From contig NZ_LRPC01000001.1 of assembly GCF_001592965.1 (NCBI RefSeq), forward strand, positions 1,426,001 to 1,490,000: a stretch of 64,000 nucleotides of DNA, read 5' to 3'. The DNA is from Roseivirga spongicola. GTDB taxonomy: Bacteria > Bacteroidota > Bacteroidia > Cytophagales > Cyclobacteriaceae. A program made the position numbers and the translations under genes. The notes under the pieces are model-generated. The model searched no databases, had not been told where the DNA came from, and saw nothing but the letters and a program-made list of their open reading frames with translations. Positions 18,130-26,603 of this stretch are shown here, in pieces (positions within the stretch are counted from its first letter, which is position 1; each line of letters begins with the position of its first letter).

Positions 18130-18650
18130 TGGGGTTACTCGATCAGCAACTGGGGCAAGGCGGAATTATAATTTCCAAACTGGAAGACCTTATCAATTGG
18201 GCGAGGTTATCATCTATGTGGCCAATGGGTTTCGGTACTGCCTGCTGTGCAATTGAGTTTATGAGCGCTCAGTCTACCCCTTACGATCTAGATAGATTCG
18301 GAGTAATTCCTCGAGCCAGTCCAAGGCAATCCGATGTGATGATTGTGGCTGGAACAGTAACCTTTAAAATGGCCGATAGGGTAAGAAGACTCTATGAGCA
18401 AATGGCGGAGCCTCGTTACGTAATCTCAATGGGTTCTTGTTCCAATTGTGGTGGTCCATATTGGGAGCATGGTTACCATGTAGTGAAAGGAGTAGACCGA
18501 ATCATTCCGGTAGATGTGTATGTGCCTGGCTGTCCCCCAAGACCAGAAGCATTGATTGGAGGTCTCATTAAACTTCAGGATAAAATTAGAAGTGAGTCTA
18601 TTGTGGCTCCTAAAGCAGTAGAAAAACTATTGGCAGAAAGTGAAGGCTGA
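18129..18650 (+). CDS. nuoB: NADH-quinone oxidoreductase subunit B
   Basis: 173 residues of the peripheral arm holding iron-sulfur cluster N2, the last electron carrier before quinone. Ligands are visible as the Cys39-Cys40 pair ([11 protein letters not shown]), Cys104 in [12 protein letters not shown] and Cys135 in [11 protein letters not shown]. The start ATG overlaps the nuoA stop and the end overlaps nuoC by 11 nt. Confidence 0.97.
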   Translation: MGLLDQQLGQGGIIISKLEDLINWARLSSMWPMGFGTACCAIEFMSAQSTPYDLDRFGVIPRASPRQSDVMIVAGTVTFKMADRVRRLYEQMAEPRYVISMGSCSNCGGPYWEHGYHVVKGVDRIIPVDVYVPGCPPRPEALIGGLIKLQDKIRSESIVAPKAVEKLLAESEG

Positions 18651-19122
18651 AGAAATCAAAATATTGCTGGAAGAAAGCTTCCCCAACAAACCATTTGAGT
18701 TGGTTGAAAATGCCACTCCTCAAGGCATTGTTGCACCTACAGAAAGTTTGGTGGAGGTGATGACTTTTCTTCATGCGAATGAGCAGCTTTACTTCGATAT
18801 GCTTTCCTGTATTACAGGCTTAGATAATGGCGTTGAAGCTGGAACGATGGAGGTGATTTATAATCTCTATTCAATTCCCAATGACCTTCATTTAATGATC
18901 AAGGTATTACTTGACAGAGAGAAGCCTGAAGTGGATTCATTGGTAGAGCTTTGGAAAACTGCCGATTGGCAAGAGCGTGAGGTTTACGATATGTACGGCA
19001 TTCATTTTAACAATCACCCAGATTTAAGAAGAATTCTAATGCCTGCAGATTGGGAAGGCTTCCCTTTGCGAAAAGATTACGAGGAGCAGACCTATTACCG
19101 TGGAATGAAAGTAAAATATTAG
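18640..19122 (+). CDS. nuoC: NADH-quinone oxidoreductase subunit C
   Basis: 160 residues from a GTG start inside the end of nuoB. The 30-kDa subunit signature [21 protein letters not shown], followed by [22 protein letters not shown], is near the C-terminus. It is separate from nuoD, not fused as in E. coli NuoCD. It ends at 19122, the first base of the nuoD GTG. Confidence 0.96.
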   Translation: MKAEEIKILLEESFPNKPFELVENATPQGIVAPTESLVEVMTFLHANEQLYFDMLSCITGLDNGVEAGTMEVIYNLYSIPNDLHLMIKVLLDREKPEVDSLVELWKTADWQEREVYDMYGIHFNNHPDLRRILMPADWEGFPLRKDYEEQTYYRGMKVKY

Positions 19123-20339
19123 TGGCCAATCAAGTTCAATACATATTCGACAACGAGAATCTGAATAGATCAGCGCCTCAGAAATTCCGTCAGGAAGACC
19201 TGAAGCATGACGAGATGATTGTGAATATTGGTCCGCAACACCCGTCTACCCACGGAGTGCTACGCTTGGAGGTTGTTACTTCTGGAGAACAGATTGTAGA
19301 GGTTGTGCCTCACCTTGGCTATTTGCATAGGTGCTTTGAAAAGCATGCGGAGAATCTGCCTTACAATCAAACTTTACCATTTACGGATAGAATGGACTAT
19401 CTGGCTGCCATGAATAACGAACACTCCTTTGCTATGGGAGTAGAGCGCATGCTGGGCATTGATAAAGATATTCCGAAGCGCGTAGAGTACATTCGTGTGG
19501 TTGTGGCTGAGTTGAATAGGTTAGCCTCTCACTTTGTAGCACTCGGTAGCTACGGAATGGATATTGGGGCAGTAACCGCCTTCTTCTGGATGATGCGCGA
19601 TCGTGAGCATATTCTCAGGTTACTTGAGTGGGTTTCAGGTGCTAGAATGCTTTACAACTACATTTGGGTAGGAGGTTTGTTTTACGATCTGCCTGTAGGC
19701 TTTGAGGAAAGGTGCTTGGAGTTTGTTCAATACCTAAAACCTAAGCTTAAAGAGCTAGAAAATGTAGTTATCGATAATGCCATATTCGTCAATAGAACAG
19801 CCAATGTGGGTGTGTTGCCAATAGATTTGGCCATTAATTATGGCATTACTGGCCCGATGCTCAGAGGCTCTGGCCTAAAATATGACTTGAGAAAAGTTGA
19901 TGCCTATTCGGTTTACCCAGAAATTGACTTCGAAATCCCTATAGGAAAGGGTCAGATGGGGCAGTTAGGTGATTGTTGGGACAGAACTTGGGTTCGTGTA
20001 CAAGAGTGCTATGAATCCATCAGAATCATTGAGCAGTCACTAGAAAAGCTCACTAAAGAGCACAAAAGAGATCGTGATTTTGACCCTCGTGCTATGGTGC
20101 CGAAAAAGATTCGTCCTAAAGCCCAAGATTTATATGTACGAGCAGAAAATCCTAAAGGTGAAACTGGCTTCTACTTTAGAGCAGACGGAAGATCGGATAT
20201 TCCTTTCCGATGCAAAGCTCGAGGAGCCAGCTTTGTCAACCTTTCCATCATCAATGAGCTCGCTAAAGGTGGTCAAATAGCAGACCTTATAGCGGTAATT
20301 GGCTCAATTGATATAGTGCTGGGCGAAGTAGATCGCTAG
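19122..20339 (+). CDS. nuoD: NADH-quinone oxidoreductase subunit D
   Basis: 405 residues of the 49-kDa subunit forming the quinone pocket with NuoB. Signatures are NIGPQHPSTHGVLRLEV, PHLGYLHRCFEKHAEN, and the C-terminal GSIDIVLGEVDR. I start at the GTG at 19122, overlapping the nuoC stop by 1 nt; the longer frame from 19050 lies inside nuoC. This is the last gene of the first nuo block. nuoE, F and G, which usually follow, are absent. It converges on the minus-strand gene with a 4-nt overlap. Confidence 0.96.
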   Translation: MANQVQYIFDNENLNRSAPQKFRQEDLKHDEMIVNIGPQHPSTHGVLRLEVVTSGEQIVEVVPHLGYLHRCFEKHAENLPYNQTLPFTDRMDYLAAMNNEHSFAMGVERMLGIDKDIPKRVEYIRVVVAELNRLASHFVALGSYGMDIGAVTAFFWMMRDREHILRLLEWVSGARMLYNYIWVGGLFYDLPVGFEERCLEFVQYLKPKLKELENVVIDNAIFVNRTANVGVLPIDLAINYGITGPMLRGSGLKYDLRKVDAYSVYPEIDFEIPIGKGQMGQLGDCWDRTWVRVQECYESIRIIEQSLEKLTKEHKRDRDFDPRAMVPKKIRPKAQDLYVRAENPKGETGFYFRADGRSDIPFRCKARGASFVNLSIINELAKGGQIADLIAVIGSIDIVLGEVDR

Positions 20340-21073
20340 AGTAGTTCCCTCAGGTTATTCTCCCTGATATAAGCTCTCTGACCTCTCCATTTGATTTCGT
20401 ACCAAATGTCTTTCTTCCCTATTACCTCTACTTTATGGCCTTGTCCAACCACTTCAATGAGTTCTGCGGCAGCCGAAGGGCCAGTCATTAGGTAGGCGTT
20501 ACTCTGCATAACCAAAGCCCTTGTCTTATTAGCGTTCAGGTTGGTGACATAGAATACTAAGGCTAGTACAATCACAAGGCTAATGGCCAGGCTAGGTGAT
20601 TTGATGTTGTGCTTCCTGATTTTCCTGAACATCATTCCGAGTATCAGAATACATAGCGCGAATAGCACTCCTAAAATCTGAAGCTTATAGTCTTCTACAA
20701 TCTTTTTAGCCTGCTCAAACTGAGACATGTTGTAGCCCTCTAAACCATTTACCGTGGCGAGTTGCTCCATTTTTTTTAGCACGTCTTCATCTGCAGTTAA
20801 GCGATAATAGTCGTTCAGATAGAGAAAAGTTTTTCCAAGATTGCCCATTGCCTCATTGCTGTAAGCCATTTTTAGCAGCATTGCGGGCGTTGCTTCTTGT
20901 GATTCGGTGTAGATTTTCTCGTAAATTCTGAGCGATTGAGTATATCTTCTCGCGGAGAATAAAGAATCTGCTTCTTTTATTTCATTTGTAACCGACTGTG
21001 AAACAGCGGTTTGAGAAATAAAAATGATTCCGATGAATATTAAATGTAGAAATTTGAAAGCTCTGTTTTGCAT
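20336..21073 (-). CDS. TPR and SH3-like domain membrane protein (BatE-like)
   Basis: 245 residues. A signal peptide (FLHLIFIGIIFISQTAVSQS) is followed by TPR-like helices (EADSLFSARRYTQSLRIYEKIY), two membrane helices (ILGVLFALCILILGMMF; LAISLVIVLALVFYVT) and a C-terminal bacterial SH3 domain (ALVMQSNAYLMTGPSAAAELI to YIRENNLREL). The order resembles BatE-type proteins of Bacteroidota aerotolerance operons, but no other bat gene is adjacent. It sits where nuoE would be expected. The tRNA-Lys promoter overlaps its start codon. Confidence 0.75.
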   Translation of the reverse strand: MQNRAFKFLHLIFIGIIFISQTAVSQSVTNEIKEADSLFSARRYTQSLRIYEKIYTESQEATPAMLLKMAYSNEAMGNLGKTFLYLNDYYRLTADEDVLKKMEQLATVNGLEGYNMSQFEQAKKIVEDYKLQILGVLFALCILILGMMFRKIRKHNIKSPSLAISLVIVLALVFYVTNLNANKTRALVMQSNAYLMTGPSAAAELIEVVGQGHKVEVIGKKDIWYEIKWRGQRAYIRENNLRELL

Positions 21074-21097
21074 TTTGTTTCTAAGGTCTTACCTTTG
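21067..21097 (+). promoter_or_regulatory. Promoter of tRNA-Lys
   Basis: TTTG at 21067-21070 and TACCTTTG at 21090-21097 with a 19-bp spacer match the Bacteroidota consensus. Transcription would start about 40 nt before the tRNA. The -33 box overlaps the start region of the divergent SH3/TPR gene. Confidence 0.7.
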
Positions 21098-21144
21098 CAC
21101 TCGCAATTAAGGAAAACGACCTTAATCACACAAAAAAAATTCTT

Positions 21145-21217
21145 GATCTGGTAGCTCAGTTGGTAGAGCATCTCCCTTTTAAGGAGAGGGTCCTGGGTTC
21201 GAGCCCCAGCCAGATCA
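21145..21217 (+). tRNA. tRNA-Lys (anticodon UUU)
   Basis: The acceptor stem GATCTGG (21145-21151) pairs exactly with CCAGATC (21210-21216), with discriminator A at 21217. The D arm is TAGCTCAGTTGGTAGAGC. The anticodon stem TCTCC/GGAGA encloses the loop CTTTTAA with anticodon TTT at 21178-21180, and the T arm is CTGGGTTCGAGCCCCAG. CCA is not encoded. Confidence 0.97.
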
Positions 21218-21225
21218 CATCTCCT

Positions 21226-21257
21226 AAAAGCCTCTGAATTTTCAGAGGCTTTTTTTA
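21226..21257 (+). terminator. Intrinsic terminator of tRNA-Lys
   Basis: A perfect 13-bp stem (21226-21238 with 21241-21253), core GCCTCTGA/TCAGAGGC, is followed by a run of T's. Confidence 0.92.
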
Positions 21258-21453
21258 TTGCCTCTTGGTTCAGAAACCGTTCGCTATCTAAAACAATTTT
21301 CCAGATAAGTAAAGTGCTTTTCTGTTGAGGGCTTTTCAATTTCTCCGAGAAAACTGGTGATAATAGCATATTCGAAATCTACGAATCATTAGCCGGGATA
21401 ATGTTTTTTAGTTAAACAGTTTTCTTTAGATTTAGTGATTATTAACATTTCTC

Positions 21454-21999
21454 TTGAAGAAACTCTCGGCCATATTGCTCCTTCTTTGTTTGGCAATGTA
21501 TCAGTTCGGATACTTTGCGGCAGACTATTGGGTGGGCAAGCATATTGATAACAAGTGGTCTGAGAAAATCTATGCCGAATCATTCGATGAAAGTAATATT
21601 GAACTGATTAAGGTGCCTATCTCTGTGCCTTACATGCCAGATGATCAAGAGTTCAAAGTGGTAAATACTTCTTATGAAGAAGGAGGTAAGTTCTATAGAG
21701 TATTAGAGCAGCGCTACAGAAACGATACTTTGGAGATGAAAGTAGTTGCCGATAACTACAAGATATTTTTAGAGTCGGTAATCAATGAATGGATCTCAAC
21801 CACAGAAGCAGACTCACCTTTAGATGCTGTGGGTAAGCTGCAAGCAAAAGTTATTTCTAAAGAATTCAATTACAATAAATCAATCTTGGGTGAAAGACCC
21901 TTTTCTGGCTTGGTAGAGGCCACTAAAGCAATCGAAAGCAATCATTTTTACTCTACTCTAAAGCTAGATGTTCCTACTGAACCCCCGCGCGAGGTGTAA
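21454..21999 (+). CDS. Membrane-anchored or exported protein of unknown function
   Basis: 181 residues from a TTG start, giving a convincing N-terminal hydrophobic segment (KKLSAILLLLCLAMYQFGYFAADYWVG); no ATG or GTG lies nearby. The rest is soluble and mixed (VNTSYEEGGKFYRVLEQRYRNDTLEMKVV). I do not recognise a family. It lies between tRNA-Lys and a gene-free stretch, in the interval that separates the two nuo blocks. Confidence 0.6.
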   Translation: MKKLSAILLLLCLAMYQFGYFAADYWVGKHIDNKWSEKIYAESFDESNIELIKVPISVPYMPDDQEFKVVNTSYEEGGKFYRVLEQRYRNDTLEMKVVADNYKIFLESVINEWISTTEADSPLDAVGKLQAKVISKEFNYNKSILGERPFSGLVEATKAIESNHFYSTLKLDVPTEPPREV

Positions 22000-22545
22000 T
22001 CATTCCTACTATTGAGAGCATTTGATGATGCTCTTGGTCATTATTCCAGAGGATTTATAAGAGCTAAAAAAGGCATTTTGCCTCCCTTGATCTATTTTTT
22101 ATCGGGTTCAGATTTTTTTAATGCTCAGCTATACTTTGTGAGTAATGACAGGCTGTTGGGCACTATTACCAAGGCAGTCATTTAATCCTGAATACATGTT
22201 TTTTAAATGAAGTTCATGGGCTCTGTCTTTGAATGGATAGGAATTGTGTTTACCAAAAGTTAAACCGCCCTAGCAGAGGTGTTTGTTCGCTTCTATTTTT
22301 TGCTAGTAATCTGTATTCGGGTTTTAACAGGTAGCAATTGATGTGGAGTCAATGCCCAAGATTCCCATCAAGCTACTTGATTAAATAAATTTTGAACCAA
22401 AGAAAAGACATGAACTGATTATAGATTAAGCAATCAATTAAGTTTACAGCCCACCGTCATTGTGCAATCTGGCGGTGGGTTTTGTTTGCGCTTTTTTGTA
22501 ACCCTTAAATACTGTTCTGATAAACTCGCGTTATCTTAGCAACCA
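22000..22545. other. 546-bp stretch without a convincing gene
   Basis: Contents: a small hairpin AGAGCAT/ATGCTCT (22015-22034), a 57-codon TTG-initiated frame (22012 to about 22185) with no recognisable motif, an 18-codon ATG frame at 22207, and a GC-rich terminator-like hairpin at 22450-22479. A terminator at the end of a non-coding stretch makes an untranslated RNA possible. No exact TAnnTTTG box was found, and the sequence does not match tmRNA, RNase P or SRP RNA by eye. Confidence 0.4.
22450..22487 (+). terminator. Terminator-like hairpin with no gene immediately upstream
   Basis: CCCACCG (22450-22456) pairs with CGGTGGG (22473-22479), followed by TTTTGTTT. The nearest upstream gene ends 450 bp away at 21999. 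Confidence 0.65.
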
Positions 22546-23352
22546 ATGAAAAATGATAATCCTATAGGTATTTTCGATAGTGGTTTAGGTGGCTTAACCG
22601 TAGCTAATGCAGTTTATCGTTTGCTAAAAAATGAGCAGTTAGTGTATTTTGGAGACTCTGCTCATTTGCCATACGGAGATAAGTCTGCTGCAACCATTCA
22701 GGCCTATTCGGTTAAAATCTGCGATGTTCTACTTCAGAAGAATGCCAAGCTTATACTGATAGCATGTAATTCTGCTTCTGCGGCAGCCTATGAGTTAGTA
22801 AAGGCCTATGTAGGATCAAAAGCTAAAGTGCTTAATGTAATAGATCCTGTAGTGAATTATGTGGCCGAAAAATATGCAGGAAAACATGTAGGGCTAATTG
22901 GTACTAAGCAAACGGTGGGTTCTGGCGTTTATGAATATCAACTTAAGCTCAAAGATCCCTCTATAAAGTTTTCTGCCTTGGCTACTCCATTATTGGTCCC
23001 AATGATTGAAGAGGGCTTTCATAACAATAACATCTCTGAAGCCATCATTGAGCAATACCTCAGTGATTCTGTTTTGGAAGGTATTGATACCCTCATTTTG
23101 GGGTGTACTCATTATCCGCTCATAAAAGATGCAATTGATAAGTTTTATGGAGGAGCGATAGAAGTAATAGATTCTTCAGTAATTGTTGCTAAAGCTCTAG
23201 AGGCTTATTTAGAGACAGAAGGCCTTGCAGCTGAAAAGCTTTCTAAAGACCATGAATTCTTAGTTTCCGATATTACGCCTTCCTTTGAAAAAGCAGCTGA
23301 GCTCTTCTTTGGAAGAAAAGTGCCGTTGGAAAAACATATTCTCTGGGAGTAG
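22546..23352 (+). CDS. murI: Glutamate racemase
   Basis: Converts L- to D-glutamate for peptidoglycan. The 268 residues contain IGIFDSGLGGLTVA at the N-terminus and the two catalytic cysteines, Cys74 in LIACNSASAAA and Cys187 in LILGCTHYPLI. It stands alone between the gene-free stretch and nuoH, with 128 bp to nuoH. Confidence 0.96.
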   Translation: MKNDNPIGIFDSGLGGLTVANAVYRLLKNEQLVYFGDSAHLPYGDKSAATIQAYSVKICDVLLQKNAKLILIACNSASAAAYELVKAYVGSKAKVLNVIDPVVNYVAEKYAGKHVGLIGTKQTVGSGVYEYQLKLKDPSIKFSALATPLLVPMIEEGFHNNNISEAIIEQYLSDSVLEGIDTLILGCTHYPLIKDAIDKFYGGAIEVIDSSVIVAKALEAYLETEGLAAEKLSKDHEFLVSDITPSFEKAAELFFGRKVPLEKHILWE

Positions 23353-23480
23353 GTTCAATTAGCGTGTCTGAACTAAATTTGGGGCGAGATAATTAATAAC
23401 CTAGTAATTCGGTAGGATACAGATTATCACATCCGAGAATTAAGTGTTTTATTTGCATTAACCAAGGGCAGAATTATAGC

Positions 23481-24578
23481 GTGTACGCATTCCTATTTTT
23501 CCTTATTTTTCTACTGATCTACACGGTTTTTGCCGTTTATGCCGAACGTAAAATCTCTGCTTTCATTCAGGATAGATACGGTCCGATGGAAACTGGCTAT
23601 TACGGCCTGCTTCAGACTGTAGCTGACTTACTCAAACTCATCCAGAAAGAAGATATTGTTCCCTTTAAGGCTGATAAAAAACTCTTTAAACCAGCGCCTG
23701 TAATTATCTTTTTGGCTGTATTTGCTGGTTTTGCTGTGCTACCGCTCACTTCAGACTTTGCTGGTTCATCGGCACAAATTGGAATTTTCTACTTGTTAGC
23801 CATCGTGTCGTTAGATGTGGTGGGTATTCTTATGGCCGGTTGGGGGAGTAATAGCAAGTATGCCCTTTGGGGTGCCATGCGTTCTGTGGCTCAAATTATT
23901 TCATACGAAATACCGCTTGGCTTAATGGTGGTTTGTGTGGTTATGATTTCGCAAACGCTCAATCTTCAAGAAATTACTTATCAACAGAGTATTTGGTGGA
24001 ATCAGATTAATCCCGAAGCTGAGAATTATCTTTTTGGCATTAAAGCACTTGGCATTGAAACCACAAATGTAGGCGGCATTCTTACTTGGAACATACTGAG
24101 GTCGCCACTGATGCTTATCGGTTTTGTCATCTTCTTTATCTCTTCTTTGGCTGAAAGTAACAGAGCTCCTTTCGACATACCAGAGGCCGAATCGGAGCTT
24201 GTAGGTGGTTTTCATACAGAATATTCGGGCTTTAGGTGGGCGTTAATCATGCTTTCGGAATATGGTATGATGCTGCTGGTTTCTTTCTTAGCCGTAATCT
24301 TGTTCTTAGGTGGCTGGAATTCTTTTTTGCCAAATATCGGTTCAGTAAAACTGGCAGAATGGACCAGCGGTGAGCCTGGGACTTTGGCAGGTCACCTTTG
24401 GGGAGCTTTCTGGATGATTTCTAAAGCCTTGTTTTTGGTGGCAGTGCAAATGTGGGTGAGATGGACATACCCAAGGCTAAGGCTAGACCAACTGATGAAC
24501 TTGAGTTGGAAGTACCTTACTCCTGCTTCAATTCTTTTAGTTTTGTTGAGCGCAGTATGGAGGCTGCTGATGATATGA
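23481..24578 (+). CDS. nuoH: NADH-quinone oxidoreductase subunit H
   Basis: 365 residues, about eight membrane helices, from a GTG start. Signatures are YAERKISAFIQDRYGPMETGYYGLLQTVADLLKL and AESNRAPFDIPEAESELVGGFHTEYSG, the quinone-channel loop of complex I. It opens the second nuo block, which runs H-I-J-K-L-M-N with overlaps or gaps of a few bases. The stop shares bases with the nuoI ATG (ATGA). Confidence 0.96.
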   Translation: MYAFLFFLIFLLIYTVFAVYAERKISAFIQDRYGPMETGYYGLLQTVADLLKLIQKEDIVPFKADKKLFKPAPVIIFLAVFAGFAVLPLTSDFAGSSAQIGIFYLLAIVSLDVVGILMAGWGSNSKYALWGAMRSVAQIISYEIPLGLMVVCVVMISQTLNLQEITYQQSIWWNQINPEAENYLFGIKALGIETTNVGGILTWNILRSPLMLIGFVIFFISSLAESNRAPFDIPEAESELVGGFHTEYSGFRWALIMLSEYGMMLLVSFLAVILFLGGWNSFLPNIGSVKLAEWTSGEPGTLAGHLWGAFWMISKALFLVAVQMWVRWTYPRLRLDQLMNLSWKYLTPASILLVLLSAVWRLLMI

Positions 24579-25783
24579 AGGGCTATTGGAGAAACATACG
24601 GACTGCTGTAGATACGCTAAAAACGGGCTTGAAGGTAACTGCCAAGCACATGAAAGATGCGCGTACTCAAAGAACAGCTATTGTGCCTGAAGCTGATAAT
24701 TACTTTGAAAAGCAGAACGCCATTTTTACGGTTCAATATCCTAAAGAAAAACTACCAGTTCCGGACCATGGCCGCTACAAGTTGCACAACGAAATTGACG
24801 ATTGTATTGTCTGTGATAAATGCGCAAAAGTTTGCCCTGTAGACTGTATAGATATTATTCCTCTTAGAGCGGTTGAAGAAATAGGGAAAACTAGCGATGG
24901 AACGCCCAGAAGAATTTATGCCGAGAAGTTCAACATCGACATGGCCAAATGCTGCTTCTGCGGCCTGTGTACAACAGTTTGTCCAACCGAGTGCCTGACA
25001 ATGACCGATGAGTATGACTTTAGTGCATACGACTTTGAAGAGCATAACGTGCCTTTTGCCAATATGACGCCTCTTGAGATTCTTCAGAAGAAGAAGGAAT
25101 TGGAAGAGTTTAATAAGCAGAAAGAGGCTGCCAAGGCGCTTAAAAGGGAAGAGGTAGTACCGGAAGAAAAAGCAGCATCGGGTGCGAAACCAAAGGTAGG
25201 AGCTGCCAAACCAGCATTTAAACCTAGAGTGCCTGGTGCTAAGCCTAAAGTGGTGGGGAAACCACAAATTCCTGCTAAAAAAGAAGGTGAAGAACCTAGT
25301 GGCGAAGAATCTCAGAGTAAACCGAAACCGGTTTTCAAACCAAGAGTTCCTGGGGCAAAACCTAAGGTGGTTGTGAAGCCTGAAATGTCTCCTGGAAAAG
25401 CTGCTGAAGAAGAGTCTGGCCAGGAGCCAAAGTCTAAGCCAAAACCAGTGGTTAGGCCTAAAGTTCAGCCGAAGAAGCAAGAGAGCGAAGAGTCAAATGA
25501 AACTTCAGACAAGGCTCCGCGACCTGTGATAAAGCCGAAAGTGCCTGGGGCTAAGCCCAAAGTGGTAGTGAAACCAAAGGTGCCTACCAAGAAGGTTGCA
25601 GAAGAGCCTAAAGAGCAAGAAGCTAAGTCTAAGCCAAGACCTGTAATGAAACCGAAGGTTCAGCAAAAAAAGGACGAGGCTAACCAGTCAGAGAGCAAGA
25701 CGGAACTGCCAAAAAAGGCTGCAAGGCCAGTGATAAAACCAAAGATTAAACCTAAAAACACGGATAGCGATAAGGAAGAATAA
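24575..25783 (+). CDS. nuoI: NADH-quinone oxidoreductase subunit I with long repetitive C-terminal tail
   Basis: The ferredoxin-like subunit carrying clusters N6a and N6b. From the ATG at 24575 (ATGA overlap with nuoH) it has 402 residues. The core has Cys77, 80, 83, 87 (CIVCDKCAKVCP) and Cys126, 129, 132, 136 (CFCGLCTTVCP) and ends by about residue 180. Family members are usually about 160-220 residues. The remaining roughly 205 residues are Pro/Lys/Glu-rich and repetitive, with three copies of VPGAKPKVV and many KPKV/KPRV units. The frame is intact and runs directly into nuoJ, so the tail is part of the gene. A longer in-frame start at 24452 lies within nuoH. Confidence 0.95.
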   Translation: MKGYWRNIRTAVDTLKTGLKVTAKHMKDARTQRTAIVPEADNYFEKQNAIFTVQYPKEKLPVPDHGRYKLHNEIDDCIVCDKCAKVCPVDCIDIIPLRAVEEIGKTSDGTPRRIYAEKFNIDMAKCCFCGLCTTVCPTECLTMTDEYDFSAYDFEEHNVPFANMTPLEILQKKKELEEFNKQKEAAKALKREEVVPEEKAASGAKPKVGAAKPAFKPRVPGAKPKVVGKPQIPAKKEGEEPSGEESQSKPKPVFKPRVPGAKPKVVVKPEMSPGKAAEEESGQEPKSKPKPVVRPKVQPKKQESEESNETSDKAPRPVIKPKVPGAKPKVVVKPKVPTKKVAEEPKEQEAKSKPRPVMKPKVQQKKDEANQSESKTELPKKAARPVIKPKIKPKNTDSDKEE

Positions 25784-26311
25784 ATGGAGTTAGAAGCAAT
25801 ACTTTTTTACTTCTTTGCTGGCATTACAGCGTTTTCGGTGCTCTTTATTGCAGTAACCCGAAACATACTTTATGCTGCTTTTGCGCTCATTCTAACTTTC
25901 ATTGGAGTAGCTGGCTTATTCGTTTTCATGGGAGCCGAATTCATTGCCATTACCCAGATTCTTGTTTATGTAGGCGGAATATTGGTGCTCTTAGTATTTG
26001 GTATAATGCTAACGCATAGGTTGAAAGGGCAAAAACTTAAAACCGATAGGTATCAAATGCTCTTTGGTTTTTTGATATCAGCAGGAATTTTCGGCCTGTT
26101 CATACAATCAATTCATTCAGGAGCATTTTCCAATTTGCCTTGGGTAGATCAAGAGTACTCGCAAGAAGTAGAGCTTAAGTCATTTGGACTGAGTCTAATG
26201 ACTGATTATGTGTTGGCCTTTGAAGTGATAGGTATACTACTTTTGGTAGCTTTAATTGGAGCAGTGCGAATAGCTGGTAACGCAAGAAAGGAGGGAACAG
26301 ATGCTGCTTAA
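25784..26311 (+). CDS. nuoJ: NADH-quinone oxidoreductase subunit J
   Basis: 175 residues with five membrane helices. The conserved third helix region ITQILVYVGGILVLLVFGIMLT carries the pi-bulge segment typical of NuoJ. Starts on the base after the nuoI stop and overlaps nuoK by 11 nt. Confidence 0.95.
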   Translation: MELEAILFYFFAGITAFSVLFIAVTRNILYAAFALILTFIGVAGLFVFMGAEFIAITQILVYVGGILVLLVFGIMLTHRLKGQKLKTDRYQMLFGFLISAGIFGLFIQSIHSGAFSNLPWVDQEYSQEVELKSFGLSLMTDYVLAFEVIGILLLVALIGAVRIAGNARKEGTDAA

Positions 26312-26603
26312 TACCATGCTGCTGTTAGGAGCTTTAATGTTTTGCGTGGGCTTGTTTGTGGTCTTTACCAGAAAAAACGCCATTATGGTACTTATTGGCA
26401 TTGAACTAATGCTCAATTCTGCCAATCTCAACTTAGTTACGTTTAGTCGCTTCGACCCTCAAGCCTTGCAAGGTCAGATTTTTAGTCTTTTTGTTATTAC
26501 CATTGCAGCAGCTGAAGCAGCAGTGGCTTTGGCCATAGTGGTAAAGGTCTACAAATACTTCAAGACCTCTGACCTAGATAAAATTAACTCCATGAAGGGA
26601 TGA
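26301..26603 (+). CDS. nuoK: NADH-quinone oxidoreductase subunit K
   Basis: 100 residues, three membrane helices. GIELMLNSANLNLV contains the conserved membrane glutamate of the proton pathway, and the third helix has AAAEAAVALAIVV with the second one. Typical length. Overlaps nuoL by 4 nt. Confidence 0.96.
   Translation: MLLNTMLLLGALMFCVGLFVVFTRKNAIMVLIGIELMLNSANLNLVTFSRFDPQALQGQIFSLFVITIAAAEAAVALAIVVKVYKYFKTSDLDKINSMKG

Noticed and set aside
20336-21073. Remnant of nuoE, because of its position after nuoD
   Set aside because: The product has a signal peptide, TPR helices, membrane helices and an SH3 domain, with none of the NuoE cysteine motifs, and lies on the opposite strand.
22207-22263. 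18-codon ATG frame MKFMGSVFEWIGIVFTKS
   Set aside because: Too short to support without conservation or expression data; kept only as a note within the gene-free stretch.
24752-25480. 242-codon minus-strand frame opposite nuoI
   Set aside because: It mirrors the repetitive Pro/Lys codons of the NuoI tail, giving Arg/Phe-rich sequence, and spans the Fe-S coding region; an antisense shadow.
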